This document shows, one piece after another, positions 55,505-64,000 of a stretch of 64,000 nucleotides of DNA; position 1 is the stretch's first letter; each line of letters begins with the position of its first letter. The translations under genes were made by a program, and so were the position numbers. Under the pieces are notes generated by a model. It was not told the DNA's origin. It saw nothing but the letters and a program-made list of their open reading frames with translations, and did no database searches. Origin of the DNA: Acanthornis magna (lineage: Eukaryota; Chordata; Aves; Passeriformes; Acanthizidae); assembly GCA_036785705.1 (NCBI GenBank), contig JAWUZG010000174.1:496001-560000 (forward strand), read 5' to 3'.

Positions 55505-56990
55505 TTGCCTTGTCATCAGCTCCTTCCCCTTCGCCTTCCTCTTCCCCTTCTCCTTCTCCCTCTCCTTCTCTTTCTCCTTTTCCTCCTTCTCCTTCCCCTT
55601 CCTCTTCTCATTCCCCGTCCCCTTCTCCTTTGCCTTGTCCTTGTATTTGTCTTTCTACTTCTTTCTTTTGTCTTCCTATTTATATTTCTCCCTTTCTTTG
55701 TTTTTCATCTGATTCTCCTTCACTTTCTTCCTCCTTCCCCTTCTCTTTTTTTTCCTGTTCTTAACGCTGGGCTGGTGGTGGTGTGAGATGTGGTCTCCTG
55801 CGTGTTCCGAGAGCGTCTCAGTTCCCACACAGACCCTTCCGGTCACTGCATTCCACAACGTGCAAGTAAGACCTTTTCTCTCACCCGTGCGGGTGTATTG
55901 TACGGTCACACTTACACACCGCAGAGCTTCTAATTAGCTGAATTCGTTTACCAGAGATACAGGACTTCAGAGGGTCCAGACACGTGGATATATTCCAGGG
56001 ATTTATTCCATGAAGGGAATCCAGCAGCATAAGAGAAAGGGTCACTCTGCATGACTACAGATATAGGGGTCAAGGTCCAATAGGGTTAGGGAGGAGGCAG
56101 GGAAATACAACGACAACCAATGGGAAGAAGTTATAGGGGTGCAGTGTGTGATACAATGAGAACCAATGAGGGGAAGGGAAGGGCAGGGTCAGGGATACAA
56201 CAACAACCAATTAACATAGGAGGATTAGCATAACTAGGGAAAGACCACTCAACCAACCTCAGAGGGTATTTCACAGCTCAGAGTTGTCCCACCAGTTTTC
56301 TGCTCCTGTGGGAACCTCTCAGCTTCTCCGAGACAGTTTCAGCCACTGCAACATGTTCTTATTCTCCTGTTCCTTGTCCTTGCCCTTTTCTTTCTCCTTC
56401 TTTCTTCTTCTCCTTATCCTTGTCAATGCCCTACTCTTTATCCTTCTTTCTTGTCCTCCTTGTCCATGTCCTTGTCCTTGTCCTTGTCCTTGTCCTTGTC
56501 CTTCTCCTTCTCGTCTTCTCCCTTTCTTCTTCTATTCTCCATTTCGTTTGCCTTCGCCTTGTCCTTCTATTTCTCTTTCTGTGTCTCTTGTTGCTTTCCT
56601 ATTTATATATATCCTTCTCCTTGTTTTTCGTGTCACCCTCCTTCTTTTTCATCGTCCTTCCCTTTCTCACTCTCATTCTGTTTCCTTAATCTCCTTGTCA
56701 TTGTCCATGCCCTTGTCTTTCTCCTTCTTTTTCTGCTCCTGGTCCTTCTGATCCTTGTCTTTCTTCATCTCCTTGTACTTGTCCTCTTCCTTGTCCTTGT
56801 CTTTGTCCTTTTCTCCTTCCGCTTCTTGCCTTCACCTTCTCCTCCTTCTGCCTCATCTAATCCAACATTTTCCCTTTGTTTCTTCTGCTTCCAACTCCAT
56901 TTTGATAGCAATTTCTTCTCCATTTTAACCGCCACTGTGCCCTTCCGTCTTCTATTTTACCTTCCCCTTGACCTTCCATTTTGCATTCCC
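55505..56990. repeat. Polypyrimidine tract between genes 6 and 7 (duplicate of 51.2-52.7 kb)
   Basis: Same split tract as between genes 4 and 5. The CCTTGT run near 56460-56500 is one unit longer than at 52195-52230. Confidence 0.88.
55764..56353. mobile_element. 590-bp insertion, copy b
   Basis: Identical in length to copy a, nearly identical in sequence, and with the same TGTTCTTA flanks. It was therefore copied as part of the tandem duplication, not inserted twice. Confidence 0.6.
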
Positions 56991-57239
56991 TCCCAGGTTT
57001 GCATCTCCATATTACCAAGGTCTTCCGGAATTGGGAAAAAATGGGAGGAAGACAAGATTGGATGCAGGAAATCTTTATTGTGAACAAAGGGGCAGGGGAG
57101 ACTGGGAGAGACACAGTGGGCAAGCCCCAGGCAGGCTGCGTGTCAGGGGCTGCAGGAGCCCAGGACAGCTTGTGCAGAGCTCAACTTCTCCATGCTGGGC
57201 TGAGGCTGCCGTGGGTGTCTGGGGTGGGCTGTGGTGGCT

Positions 57240-57605
57240 CTAGCAGGGCCCGCAGGTGTCCCAGAGCTTCTTGCTGTAGCGGGGCAAGACGCAAGGGCTG
57301 CAGGCGGGAGCAGCGTAGGCTCTGCCAAAGGTGCAGAGGCCTCCCGAGGCCTGGGTGGCGCCGGCACCGTAGAGGCCGCCCAGCCCCAGGGAGCCGCCAA
57401 AGGCCGGTGCTCCGGAGGAGCCCACCACGGCTTGCTGGGGGAAGGAGCTGAGGATGGGGCCGGGGAAGGTGACCACCACGGGGGGCGGCTGGATCAAGGC
57501 CGACGAGTCGGGGCACTGGCGGGTGCACAGCTCGTTGCAGCTCTCGGCGATGGGCTGGGGCACAGCCACGCTGGTTCTGGGTGGGCACAGGTCGTAGCAG
57601 GACAT
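57240..57605 (-). CDS. Beta-keratin gene 7
   Basis: 121 aa with Arg10 and Thr28. TATA 57802-57807, AP-1 57911-57917, intron 57630-57736, AATAAA (minus) 57074-57079, type-A 3' UTR. It is the tandem-duplication counterpart of gene 5 but differs from it at residue 10 and at scattered promoter positions, pointing to gene conversion from another copy after the duplication. Head-to-head with gene 8. Confidence 0.96.
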   Translation of the reverse strand: MSCYDLCPPRTSVAVPQPIAESCNELCTRQCPDSSALIQPPPVVVTFPGPILSSFPQQAVVGSSGAPAFGGSLGLGGLYGAGATQASGGLCTFGRAYAAPACSPCVLPRYSKKLWDTCGPC

Positions 57606-57807
57606 CTTGGCGTGGGATGCGAGGGTGCTCTGCAAGAGAGGGCAGCCATGGCAGGAGAGCAGCAGAGGGCAGTGGCTGAGCCACAGGGGCCGGGGCTGGA
57701 GCAGGGAGCTGTGAGCAGAAGCGCTCGCACACTTACCGTTGTCCCCGAGGAGGAGAAGGTGGCCAGGACAGTGTTTGGCCCAGCTGGGCCCAGGCAGGGC
57801 TTTTATA

Positions 57808-58491
57808 GCAGCCCCAGCATTGCTCAGCTCCAGCCAGGCCAGTCTGCACAGGGGACACTCCCTGATGCTGCTGCTGCTGACACCAGGGCTGTGTGGCCCC
57901 TGCCCCTCCCTGAGTCAGCATCCCCTGGTGCCACCCCAGCACATCCACTGCCCAAGCATTCCTGCCCTTCCTGCCACGTGAGGGACTTGATAGCAGGGAT
58001 GTCACTCAGTGAGGGGCTCCAGGGGCACCTGTGAGGGTTTGCAGGGTCTGGGGCATGACCGGCAGGAGTCTGCACTGCAGTGGGGATGTGTGCATCACTG
58101 TCCAGCCCAGCAGAGCAGGACTCCATCCACCTCCAGACACTGCCCAGGGAGCTCTGCTATGCTCGGGACAAAAAACCCATTTCTTCCCTGAGCTACATGG
58201 GACAAGGAGCAGTGATGTCCACCTGGCTCTGGCCAATTCCAGCCCTGCCCCACCCTGTTTGGACCATTAAAGATCTTCCAGGTGCCCATTCCGGGTAAAT
58301 CCCCGCTATCAAGGTGCTCACGGGACAGGAAGGGCAGGAACGCTTGGGCAGTGGATGTGCTGGGGTGGCACCAGGGGATGCTGACTCAGGGAGGGGCAGG
58401 GGCCACACAGCCCTGGTGTCAGCAGCAGGAGAATCAGGGAGTGTCCCCTGTGCACACTGGCCCGGCTGGAGCTGAGCAATGCTGGGGCTGC
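57808..58491. promoter_or_regulatory. Divergent promoter region, keratin pair 4
   Basis: AP-1 sites at 57911-57917 and 58382-58388. Spacer about 58024-58281, same orientation as pair 3 and almost identical to it. Confidence 0.7.
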
Positions 58492-58693
58492 TATAAAAGC
58501 CCTGCCTGGGCCCAGCTGGGCCAAGCACTGTCCTGGCCACCTTCTCCTCCTCGGGGACAACGGTAAGTGTGCGAGCGCTTCTGCTCACAGCTCCCTGCTC
58601 CAGCCCCGGCCCCTGTGGCTCGGCCACTGCCCTCTGCTGCTCTCCTGCCATGGCTGCCCTCTCTTGCAGAGCACCCTCGCATCCCACGCCAAG

Positions 58694-59059
58694 ATGTCCT
58701 GCTACGACCTGTGCCCACCCAAAACCAGCGTGGCTGTGCCCCAGCCCATCGCCGAGAGCTGCAACGAGCTGTGCACCCGCCAGTGCCCCGACTCGTCGGC
58801 CTTGATCCAGCCGCCCCCCGTGGTGGTCACCTTCCCCGGCCCCATCCTCAGCTCCTTCCCCCAGCAAGCCGTGGTGGGCTCCTCCGGAGCACCGGCCTTT
58901 GGCGGCTCCCTGGGGCTGGGCGGCCTCTACGGTGCCGGCGCCACCCAGGCCTCGGGAGGCCTCTGCACCTTTGGCAGAGCCTACGCTGCTCCCGCCTGCA
59001 GCCCTTGCGTCTTGCCCCGCTACAGCAAGAAGCTCTGGGACACCTGCGGGCCCTGCTAG
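58694..59059 (+). CDS. Beta-keratin gene 8
   Basis: 121 aa with Lys10 and Thr28. TATA 58492-58497, intron 58563-58669, AATAAA 59220-59225. It corresponds positionally to gene 6 in the 4.27-kb repeat up to the end of the coding exon, then switches to a type-A 3' UTR where gene 6 has type B. The duplication or conversion boundary therefore lies at the stop codon. Its 3' flank contains a perfect-stem hairpin element. Confidence 0.96.
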   Translation: MSCYDLCPPKTSVAVPQPIAESCNELCTRQCPDSSALIQPPPVVVTFPGPILSSFPQQAVVGSSGAPAFGGSLGLGGLYGAGATQASGGLCTFGRAYAAPACSPCVLPRYSKKLWDTCGPC

Positions 59060-59293
59060 AGCCACCACAGCCCACCCCAGACACCCACGGCAGCCTCAGC
59101 CCAGCATGGAGAAGTTGAGCTCTGCACAAGCTGTCCTGGGCTCCTGCAGCCCCTGACACGCAGCCTGCCTGGGGCTTGCCCACTGTCTCTCTCCCAGTCT
59201 CCCCTGCCCCTTTGTTCACAATAAAGATTTCCTGCATCCAAGTCTTGTCTTCCTCCCATTTTTTCCCAAATCATGAAGACCCTGGTAATGGGG

Positions 59294-59454
59294 TGTGGAT
59301 GCACTATTCTAAGACCTCTCTCTCCTTTCTCATGAATCGTATGAGAAGCTAAGATAAGCTGAGTTCTTCTTGCTCTTTCTGAACAAAAAAGGGGCTTATC
59401 TTTGTTTCCCATATGATTCATGAGAGAGAGAGATCTTAGAATAGTGCATCCACA
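59294..59454. repeat. Hairpin / MITE-like inverted repeat, 161 bp
   Basis: The first 21 bases (TGTGGATGCACTATTC...) and the last 21 are perfect reverse complements. The stem continues imperfectly through TCTCATGAATCGTATGAGA against CCATATGATTCATGAGAG, leaving a loop of about 60 bp. It sits only after gene 8. Confidence 0.85.
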
Positions 59455-59469
59455 ATGGGGGAGATGCAA

Positions 59470-60220
59470 ACCTCAGAGGGAATTCAAAATGGAAGGTCAA
59501 GGGGAAGGTAAAATAGAAGGGGGAAGGGCCCAGTGGAGGTTAAACTGGAGATAAAAATGGAAGTGGAAGCAGAAGAAACAAAGGTAAGGTGTCGGGTTAG
59601 GTGAGGGAAAAGGAGCATAAGGTGAAGGAGGGAAGGAGAAGGACAAGGAGACGAAGGAAGACAAGAAGAAGGAGAAGGACAAGGCGGAGAAAAAGAAGGA
59701 CAAAGAGAAGGGCATGGACAAGGACAAGGAGAATAAGATAAGAAAACAGAACGAGAGGGAGAAAGGGACGGACGATGAAAGAGAAGGAGGATGACACGAA
59801 AAACAAGGAGAAGGAGAAATATAAATAGGAAAACAACAAGAGACATACAAAGAGAAATAGAAGGAGAAGTTGAAGACAAAGGAGATGGAAAAAATGAGAA
59901 GAAGAGAAGGAGGACAAGGACATGGACAAGGAGGACCAGAAAGGAGAAAGAGAAGGGCATGGACATGGACAAGGAGAAGAGGAAAGAAGGACAAAGAAAA
60001 GGGCAAGGACAAGGATAAGAAGAATAAGAAAGACAAGGAGAAGGGGACGGAGAAAGACAGTGGAGGAGGATCAGATGAAAAGCAAGGAGAGGGAGAAATA
60101 TAAATAGGAAGACAAAGAAAGAAAGAAGTAGAAAGAGAAATACAAGGACAAGGCAAAGGGGAAGGGGAAGGACAAAGAGAAGGAGAAAAAGGAGAACGAG
60201 AACGAGAGCGAGCTGATGAC
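59470..60220. repeat. Polypurine tract between keratin genes 8 and 9
   Basis: A/G-rich + strand equivalent to 47.2-48.0 kb, with GGACAAGGAGA and GAAGGAGAAATATAAATAGG motifs. It separates a type-A gene (8) from a type-B gene (9). Confidence 0.9.
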
Positions 60221-60323
60221 AAGGCAATGTAGTGTACAGGGCATAGGGAAGGGGAAGCCTCCCATTTGATGTCAGTTCCAATGACTTCTGCAGAAACATG
60301 GAAGCAGAAAATGGTCAAGCCCT

Positions 60324-60951
60324 TGTTATAAATGAGTTTGGGTTCAATAAAGTTAATTACGTCTATGACTTAATAATAAGTTAATGAGTTGACAGGGCTG
60401 ATTGTGGAGTCGAGCCAGTTAATGTCTTTATGTTGGTTATGTTGGTGTGGCTGGGAGGTGGGATGCTGTGCTGAGTGCAACATTTGAACACACCCATTAA
60501 ATGAATATACATGAGAGTGCCCATATAGGGAAAGATGTTTCTAGAATATTCCAACAAAAAGAGTGACGTCATCAAGAGCGTGGATTGGACTGGACAAGGA
60601 CCAGCCAGGAGAGACCTCTAGAAAATGATTGCACAGGAATGCCCCAGTAAAAACGATCCAATAACGTTTGGACAAACGAGCCAACGGGACCAAGGATCCA
60701 GAATGGACCAATGGGGTGTAATGGGCTAGGGCATAAAGGTGACCTGGTGCTTTGCACCTGGTCCTCTGCCCTTTCAGACTGACGAGGGAGAGCACGCAGC
60801 ATCAGGAGCTTTCGGGTCTGCCTTGTTGCCAAAGAAGTAGCGGGCTTGTCTTCATACTTCTGTTATTTGAGTGTTAGTTAATAAACAGTTGGATTTCACA
60901 AGCCGGGGACAGAGTTGTGTTGCTCACCAGGCCCTCTCTCGCCTCTTGTCA
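60324..60951 (+). mobile_element. Solo LTR (family 4), 628 bp
   Basis: Interrupts sequence that is continuous at 48050-48070 and 51130-51150 (AGCCCT followed by GGCAGCCTTTGGCCATGG). Starts TGTTATAAATG and ends CTCTTGTCA; flanks GCCCT and GCCCC match at four of five bases. AATAAA occurs about 60 bp from the 3' end. Absent from the other junctions, so it postdates their duplication. Confidence 0.75.
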
Positions 60952-61576
60952 GCCCCGGCGGCCTTTGGACATGGATGGTTTCCAGCCCCAGGGACAGCCC
61001 CACACTTTCACAGCCTGACTGGAGGTATAGAACAGCCCCTGGTCTCACGTGCTGCAGGCAGGGGAGATTCCAGTGTTCAGGCAGAGCCCTTAGAGCTCAC
61101 CTGCAAGACCGTGTGGGGTGACAGCTGCCAGGGCTGGGGGATCTGCCCAAAGGCAGCTCTGGCTGGCAAGGATGGGGACGAGAGACTGCCCTGACTGGGC
61201 TTGAGGGAGCCACGTGCAGGGAGAGGAAGCCCTGCAGCCCATGCTGGGCATCGAGAGTAAATCCAGAGAGGCAGGAGTTGGATGCAGGATTGTTTTATTA
61301 GAAGCACAGCAAAGAACACACTGGACACAGATACAGAAGGCATGGGCAGGATTTCTCCGCAGGCTTCTCTAGAGCTGCTCCTTCAGGCTTGTCCCAGGCA
61401 GGGGCTGCTGCCAAGAGAAGGCAGCGCCCTGAGGGACTATGGTGGAGTCAGGAATGTGGGCAAAGGCAGGAGCAAGGAGGGGGAGAGGCGGCCTGGGGAG
61501 AGGGGCAGGGGAGGAGAAAAGAGAGGAGGAGTGAGGCTGAGGCTGCCAAGGCACTGCAGGGCTGCTGGTTGTGGCT

Positions 61577-61942
61577 CTAGCAGGGCCCGCAGGTGTCCCA
61601 GAGCTTCTTGCTGTAGCGGGGCAAGACGCAAGGGCTGCAGGCGGGAGCAGCGTAGGCTCTGCCAAAGGTGCAGAGGCCTCCCGAGGCCTGGGTGGCGCCG
61701 GCACCGTAGAGGCCGCCCAGCCCCAGGGAGCCGCCAAAGGCCGGTGCTCCGGAGGAGCCCACCACGGCTTGCTGGGGGAAGGAGCTGAGGATGGGGCCGG
61801 GGAAGGTGACCACCACGGGGGGCGGCTGGATCAAGGCCGACGAGTCGGGGCACTGGCGGGTGCACAGCTCGTTGCAGCTCTCGGCGATGGGCTGGGGCAC
61901 AGCCACGCTGGTTCTGGGTGGGCACAGGTCATAGCAGGACAT
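61577..61942 (-). CDS. Beta-keratin gene 9
   Basis: 121 aa with Arg10 and Thr28. TATA 62139-62144, AP-1 62257-62263, seven GCT units (62204-62224) between them, intron 61967-62073, AATAAA (minus) 61294-61299, type-B 3' UTR. Its coding sequence equals genes 2, 7 and 10 at the protein level although their 3' UTR is type A, again showing coding homogenisation across UTR classes. Head-to-head with gene 10. Confidence 0.96.
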   Translation of the reverse strand: MSCYDLCPPRTSVAVPQPIAESCNELCTRQCPDSSALIQPPPVVVTFPGPILSSFPQQAVVGSSGAPAFGGSLGLGGLYGAGATQASGGLCTFGRAYAAPACSPCVLPRYSKKLWDTCGPC

Positions 61943-62144
61943 CTTGGCGTGGGATGCGAGGGTGCTCTGCAAGAGAGGGCAGCCATGGCAGGAGAGCAGC
62001 AGAGGGCAGTGGCCGAGCCACAGGGGCCGGGGCTGGAGCAGGGAGCTGTGAGCAGAAGCGCTCGCACACTTACCGTTGTCCCCGAGGAGGAGAAGGTGGC
62101 CAGGACAGTGCTTGGCCCAGCTGGGCCCAGGCAGGGCTTTTATA

Positions 62145-62842
62145 GCAGCCCCAGCATTGCTCAGCTCCAGCCAGGCCAGTCTGCACAGGGGACACTCCCT
62201 GATGCTGCTGCTGCTGCTGCTGCTGACACCAGGGCTGTGCAGCCCCTGCCCCTCCCTGAGTCAGCATCCCCCAGTGCCACCCCAGCACATCCACTGCCCA
62301 AGCATTCCTGCCCTTCCTGCCACGTGAGGGACTTGATAGCAGGGATGTCACTCAGTGAGGGGCTCCAGGGACACCTGTGAGGGTTTGGAGGGTCTGGGGC
62401 AGTACTGGCAGGAGCCTGCACCACAGTGGGGATCAGGGCATCACTGTCCAGCCCAGCAGAGCAGAACTCCATCCACCTCCAGACACTGCCCAGGGAGCTT
62501 TGCCAGGCTGGGGACAAGGAAGTCGTGTGTCCTTTCTGAGCTACATGGGACAAGGAGCTGAGATGTCCACCTGGCCCAGGCTGATTCCAGCTCTGCCCCA
62601 CCCTGTTTGGACAATTAAAGATCTTCCTGGAGCCCATTCCTGGGTGACATCCCTGCTATCAAGTTGCACGTGTGGCAGGAAGGGCAGGAATGCTTGGGCA
62701 GTGGGATGTGCTGGGATGGCACTGGGGGATGCTGACTCAGGGAGGGGCAGGGGCTGCAAAGCCCTGGTGTCAGCAGCAGCAGCATCAGGGAGTGTCCCCT
62801 GTGCAGACTGGCCTGGCTGGAGCTGAGCAATGCTGGGGCTGC
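62145..62842. promoter_or_regulatory. Divergent promoter region, keratin pair 5
   Basis: AP-1 sites at 62257-62263 and 62733-62739. Spacer about 62370-62625, oriented as in pairs 3 and 4 but closer in detailed sequence to pair 1. Confidence 0.7.
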
Positions 62843-63044
62843 TATAAAAGCCCTGCCTGGGCCCAGCTGGGCCCAGCACAGTCCTGGCCACCTTCTCCTC
62901 CTCGGGGACAACGGTAAGTGTGCGAGCGCTTCTGCTCACAGCTCCCTGCTCCAGCCCCGGCCCCTGTGGCTCAGCCACTGCCCTCTGCTGCTCTCCTGCC
63001 ATGGCTGCCCTCTCTTGCAGAGCACCCTCGCATCCCACACCAAG

Positions 63045-63410
63045 ATGTCCTGCTACGACCTGTGCCCACCAAGAACCAGCGTGGCTGTGCCCCAGCCCAT
63101 CGCCGAGAGCTGCAACGAGCTGTGCACCCGCCAGTGCCCCGACTCGTCGGCCTTGATCCAGCCGCCCCCCGTGGTGGTCACCTTCCCCGGCCCCATCCTC
63201 AGCTCCTTCCCCCAGCAAGCCGTGGTGGGCTCCTCCGGAGCACCGGCCTTTGGCGGCTCCCTGGGGCTGGGCGGCCTCTACGGTGCCGGCGCCACCCAGG
63301 CCTCAGGAGGCCTCTGCACCTTTGGCAGAGCCTACGCTGCTCCCGCCTGCAGCCCTTGCGTCTTGCCCCGCTACAGCAAGAAGCTCTGGGACACCTGCGG
63401 GCCCTGCTAG
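63045..63410 (+). CDS. Beta-keratin gene 10
   Basis: 121 aa with Arg10 and Thr28. TATA 62843-62848, intron 62914-63020, AATAAA 63571-63576, type-A 3' UTR. The initiation region reads GGGCCCAGCACAGTCC, where the others read GGGCCAAGCACTGTCC. A silent TCA replaces TCG in the Gly-rich segment. The array evidently continues beyond the window, because the next polypurine tract starts at about 63640 with no sign of unique flanking DNA. Confidence 0.96.
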   Translation: MSCYDLCPPRTSVAVPQPIAESCNELCTRQCPDSSALIQPPPVVVTFPGPILSSFPQQAVVGSSGAPAFGGSLGLGGLYGAGATQASGGLCTFGRAYAAPACSPCVLPRYSKKLWDTCGPC

Positions 63411-63639
63411 AGCCACCACAGCCCACCCCAGACACCCACGGCAGCCTCAGCCCAGCATGGAGAAGTTGAGCTCTGCACAAGCTGTCCTGGGCTCCTGCAG
63501 CCCCTGACACGCAGCCTGCCTGGGGCCTGCCCACTGTCTCTCTCCCAGTCTCTCCTGCCCCTTTGTTCACAATAAAGATTTCCTGCATCCAAGTCTTGTC
63601 TTCCTTCCATTTTTTCCCATTACTGGAAGACTCCAGTGA

Positions 63640-64000
63640 TGCAGGAGATGCAAGACAGGGAGGGAATGCAAATGGAAGGTCAAGGGGAAGGTAAAATAGA
63701 AGAGGGAAGGGCACAGTGGAGGTTAAAATGGAGAAGAAAATGCTATCAAAGTGGATTTGGAAGCGGAAAAAATGAAGAGAAAACGTTGGATTAGCTGAGG
63801 CGGCAGGAAGAGAAGTTGAAGGTGAGAAGTGGAAGGAGAAAAGGACAAGGGAAAGGACAAGGAAAAGGACAAGGATAAGGAGACGAAGAAAGGCATGGAT
63901 CAGGAGAAGGACAAGGAGGAGGAAAAGAAGGACAAAGAGAAGGGCACGGACAATTACAAGGAGAATAAGATAAGGAAACAGAAAGATACGGAGAAAGGGA
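63640..64000. repeat. Polypurine tract downstream of keratin gene 10
   Basis: A/G-rich + strand of the same kind as those after genes 2 and 8, running off the window end. Confidence 0.85.

Larger units (their letters stand above)
50027..58560. repeat. Direct tandem duplication, 4.27-kb unit (two copies)
   Basis: The unit runs from a plus keratin gene through its downstream junction, a minus keratin gene and a spacer. Corresponding points: 51245/55510, 52019/56284, 53334/57605, 54423/58694. The offset is 4,265 bp and becomes 4,271 after a CCTTGT repeat near 52205/56470. The 1.8-kb junctions (about 51000-52800 and 55265-57070) differ at only a few positions by eye, indicating a very recent event. 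Confidence 0.9.

Noticed and set aside
1..64000. CRISPR arrays, operons, bacterial promoters or tRNA/rRNA genes
   Set aside because: The sequence is vertebrate nuclear DNA. The tandem repeats seen are minisatellites and microsatellites without spacer structure, and no tRNA or rRNA was recognised.

Overview
The window is vertebrate nuclear DNA from a bird, most likely a songbird. The evidence is a set of multi-exon genes with consensus splice sites, CR1-type LINE fragments, several solo retroviral LTRs with target-site duplications, and ten avian beta-keratin (corneous beta-protein) genes. The gene order CASP9 - CTRC-like - CTRC-like - EFHD2 - FHAD1 matches the conserved amniote block found on human 1p36.21, with CASP9 on the opposite strand to the others as in mammals. 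High GC and small introns fit a microchromosome. Species assignment is inference.

Layout. 1-816: the last two exons of CASP9 (+). 2681-4253 and 8639-10184: two complete eight-exon chymotrypsin C/elastase-type pancreatic protease genes (-), separated by an intergenic segment with a solo LTR. 11753-15717: complete four-exon EFHD2 (-) with its first exon in a CpG-rich region. 17364-36572: FHAD1 (-). I could join 28 coding exons in one frame with matching splice phases, giving about 1,267 residues with an N-terminal FHA domain and a long coiled coil. Its introns hold CR1 fragments, four solo LTRs of two families and two minisatellites. 36.6-44.0 kb: no recognised intact gene. It contains CR1, an LTR inserted inside CR1, an AT-rich island (about 38.4-42.9 kb) with one isolated coiled-coil exon, and a long CCTTCT tract.

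44.0-64.0 kb: ten almost identical beta-keratin genes (121 aa) in five head-to-head pairs. Each pair is a near-palindrome about a non-palindromic spacer of roughly 255 bp, and neighbouring pairs meet tail-to-tail across long polypurine/polypyrimidine tracts. Each gene has a TATA box, an upstream AP-1 consensus, a 107-bp intron in the 5' UTR, one coding exon and an AATAAA signal. Two 3' UTR types are distributed independently of the nearly uniform coding sequence, a 4.27-kb unit is directly duplicated, and the spacer is inverted in pairs 3-5 relative to pairs 1-2. These patterns suggest recent amplification with gene conversion and palindrome-mediated inversion. This array is the most unusual part of the window.

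Functions: CASP9 is the apoptosome initiator caspase; the CTRC-like genes encode secreted pancreatic serine protease zymogens; EFHD2 is a calcium-binding actin-regulating protein; FHAD1 is a coiled-coil FHA protein; the beta-keratins are structural proteins of feather, scale, claw or epidermis. No database search was possible. All names rest on reading translated exons against remembered families.
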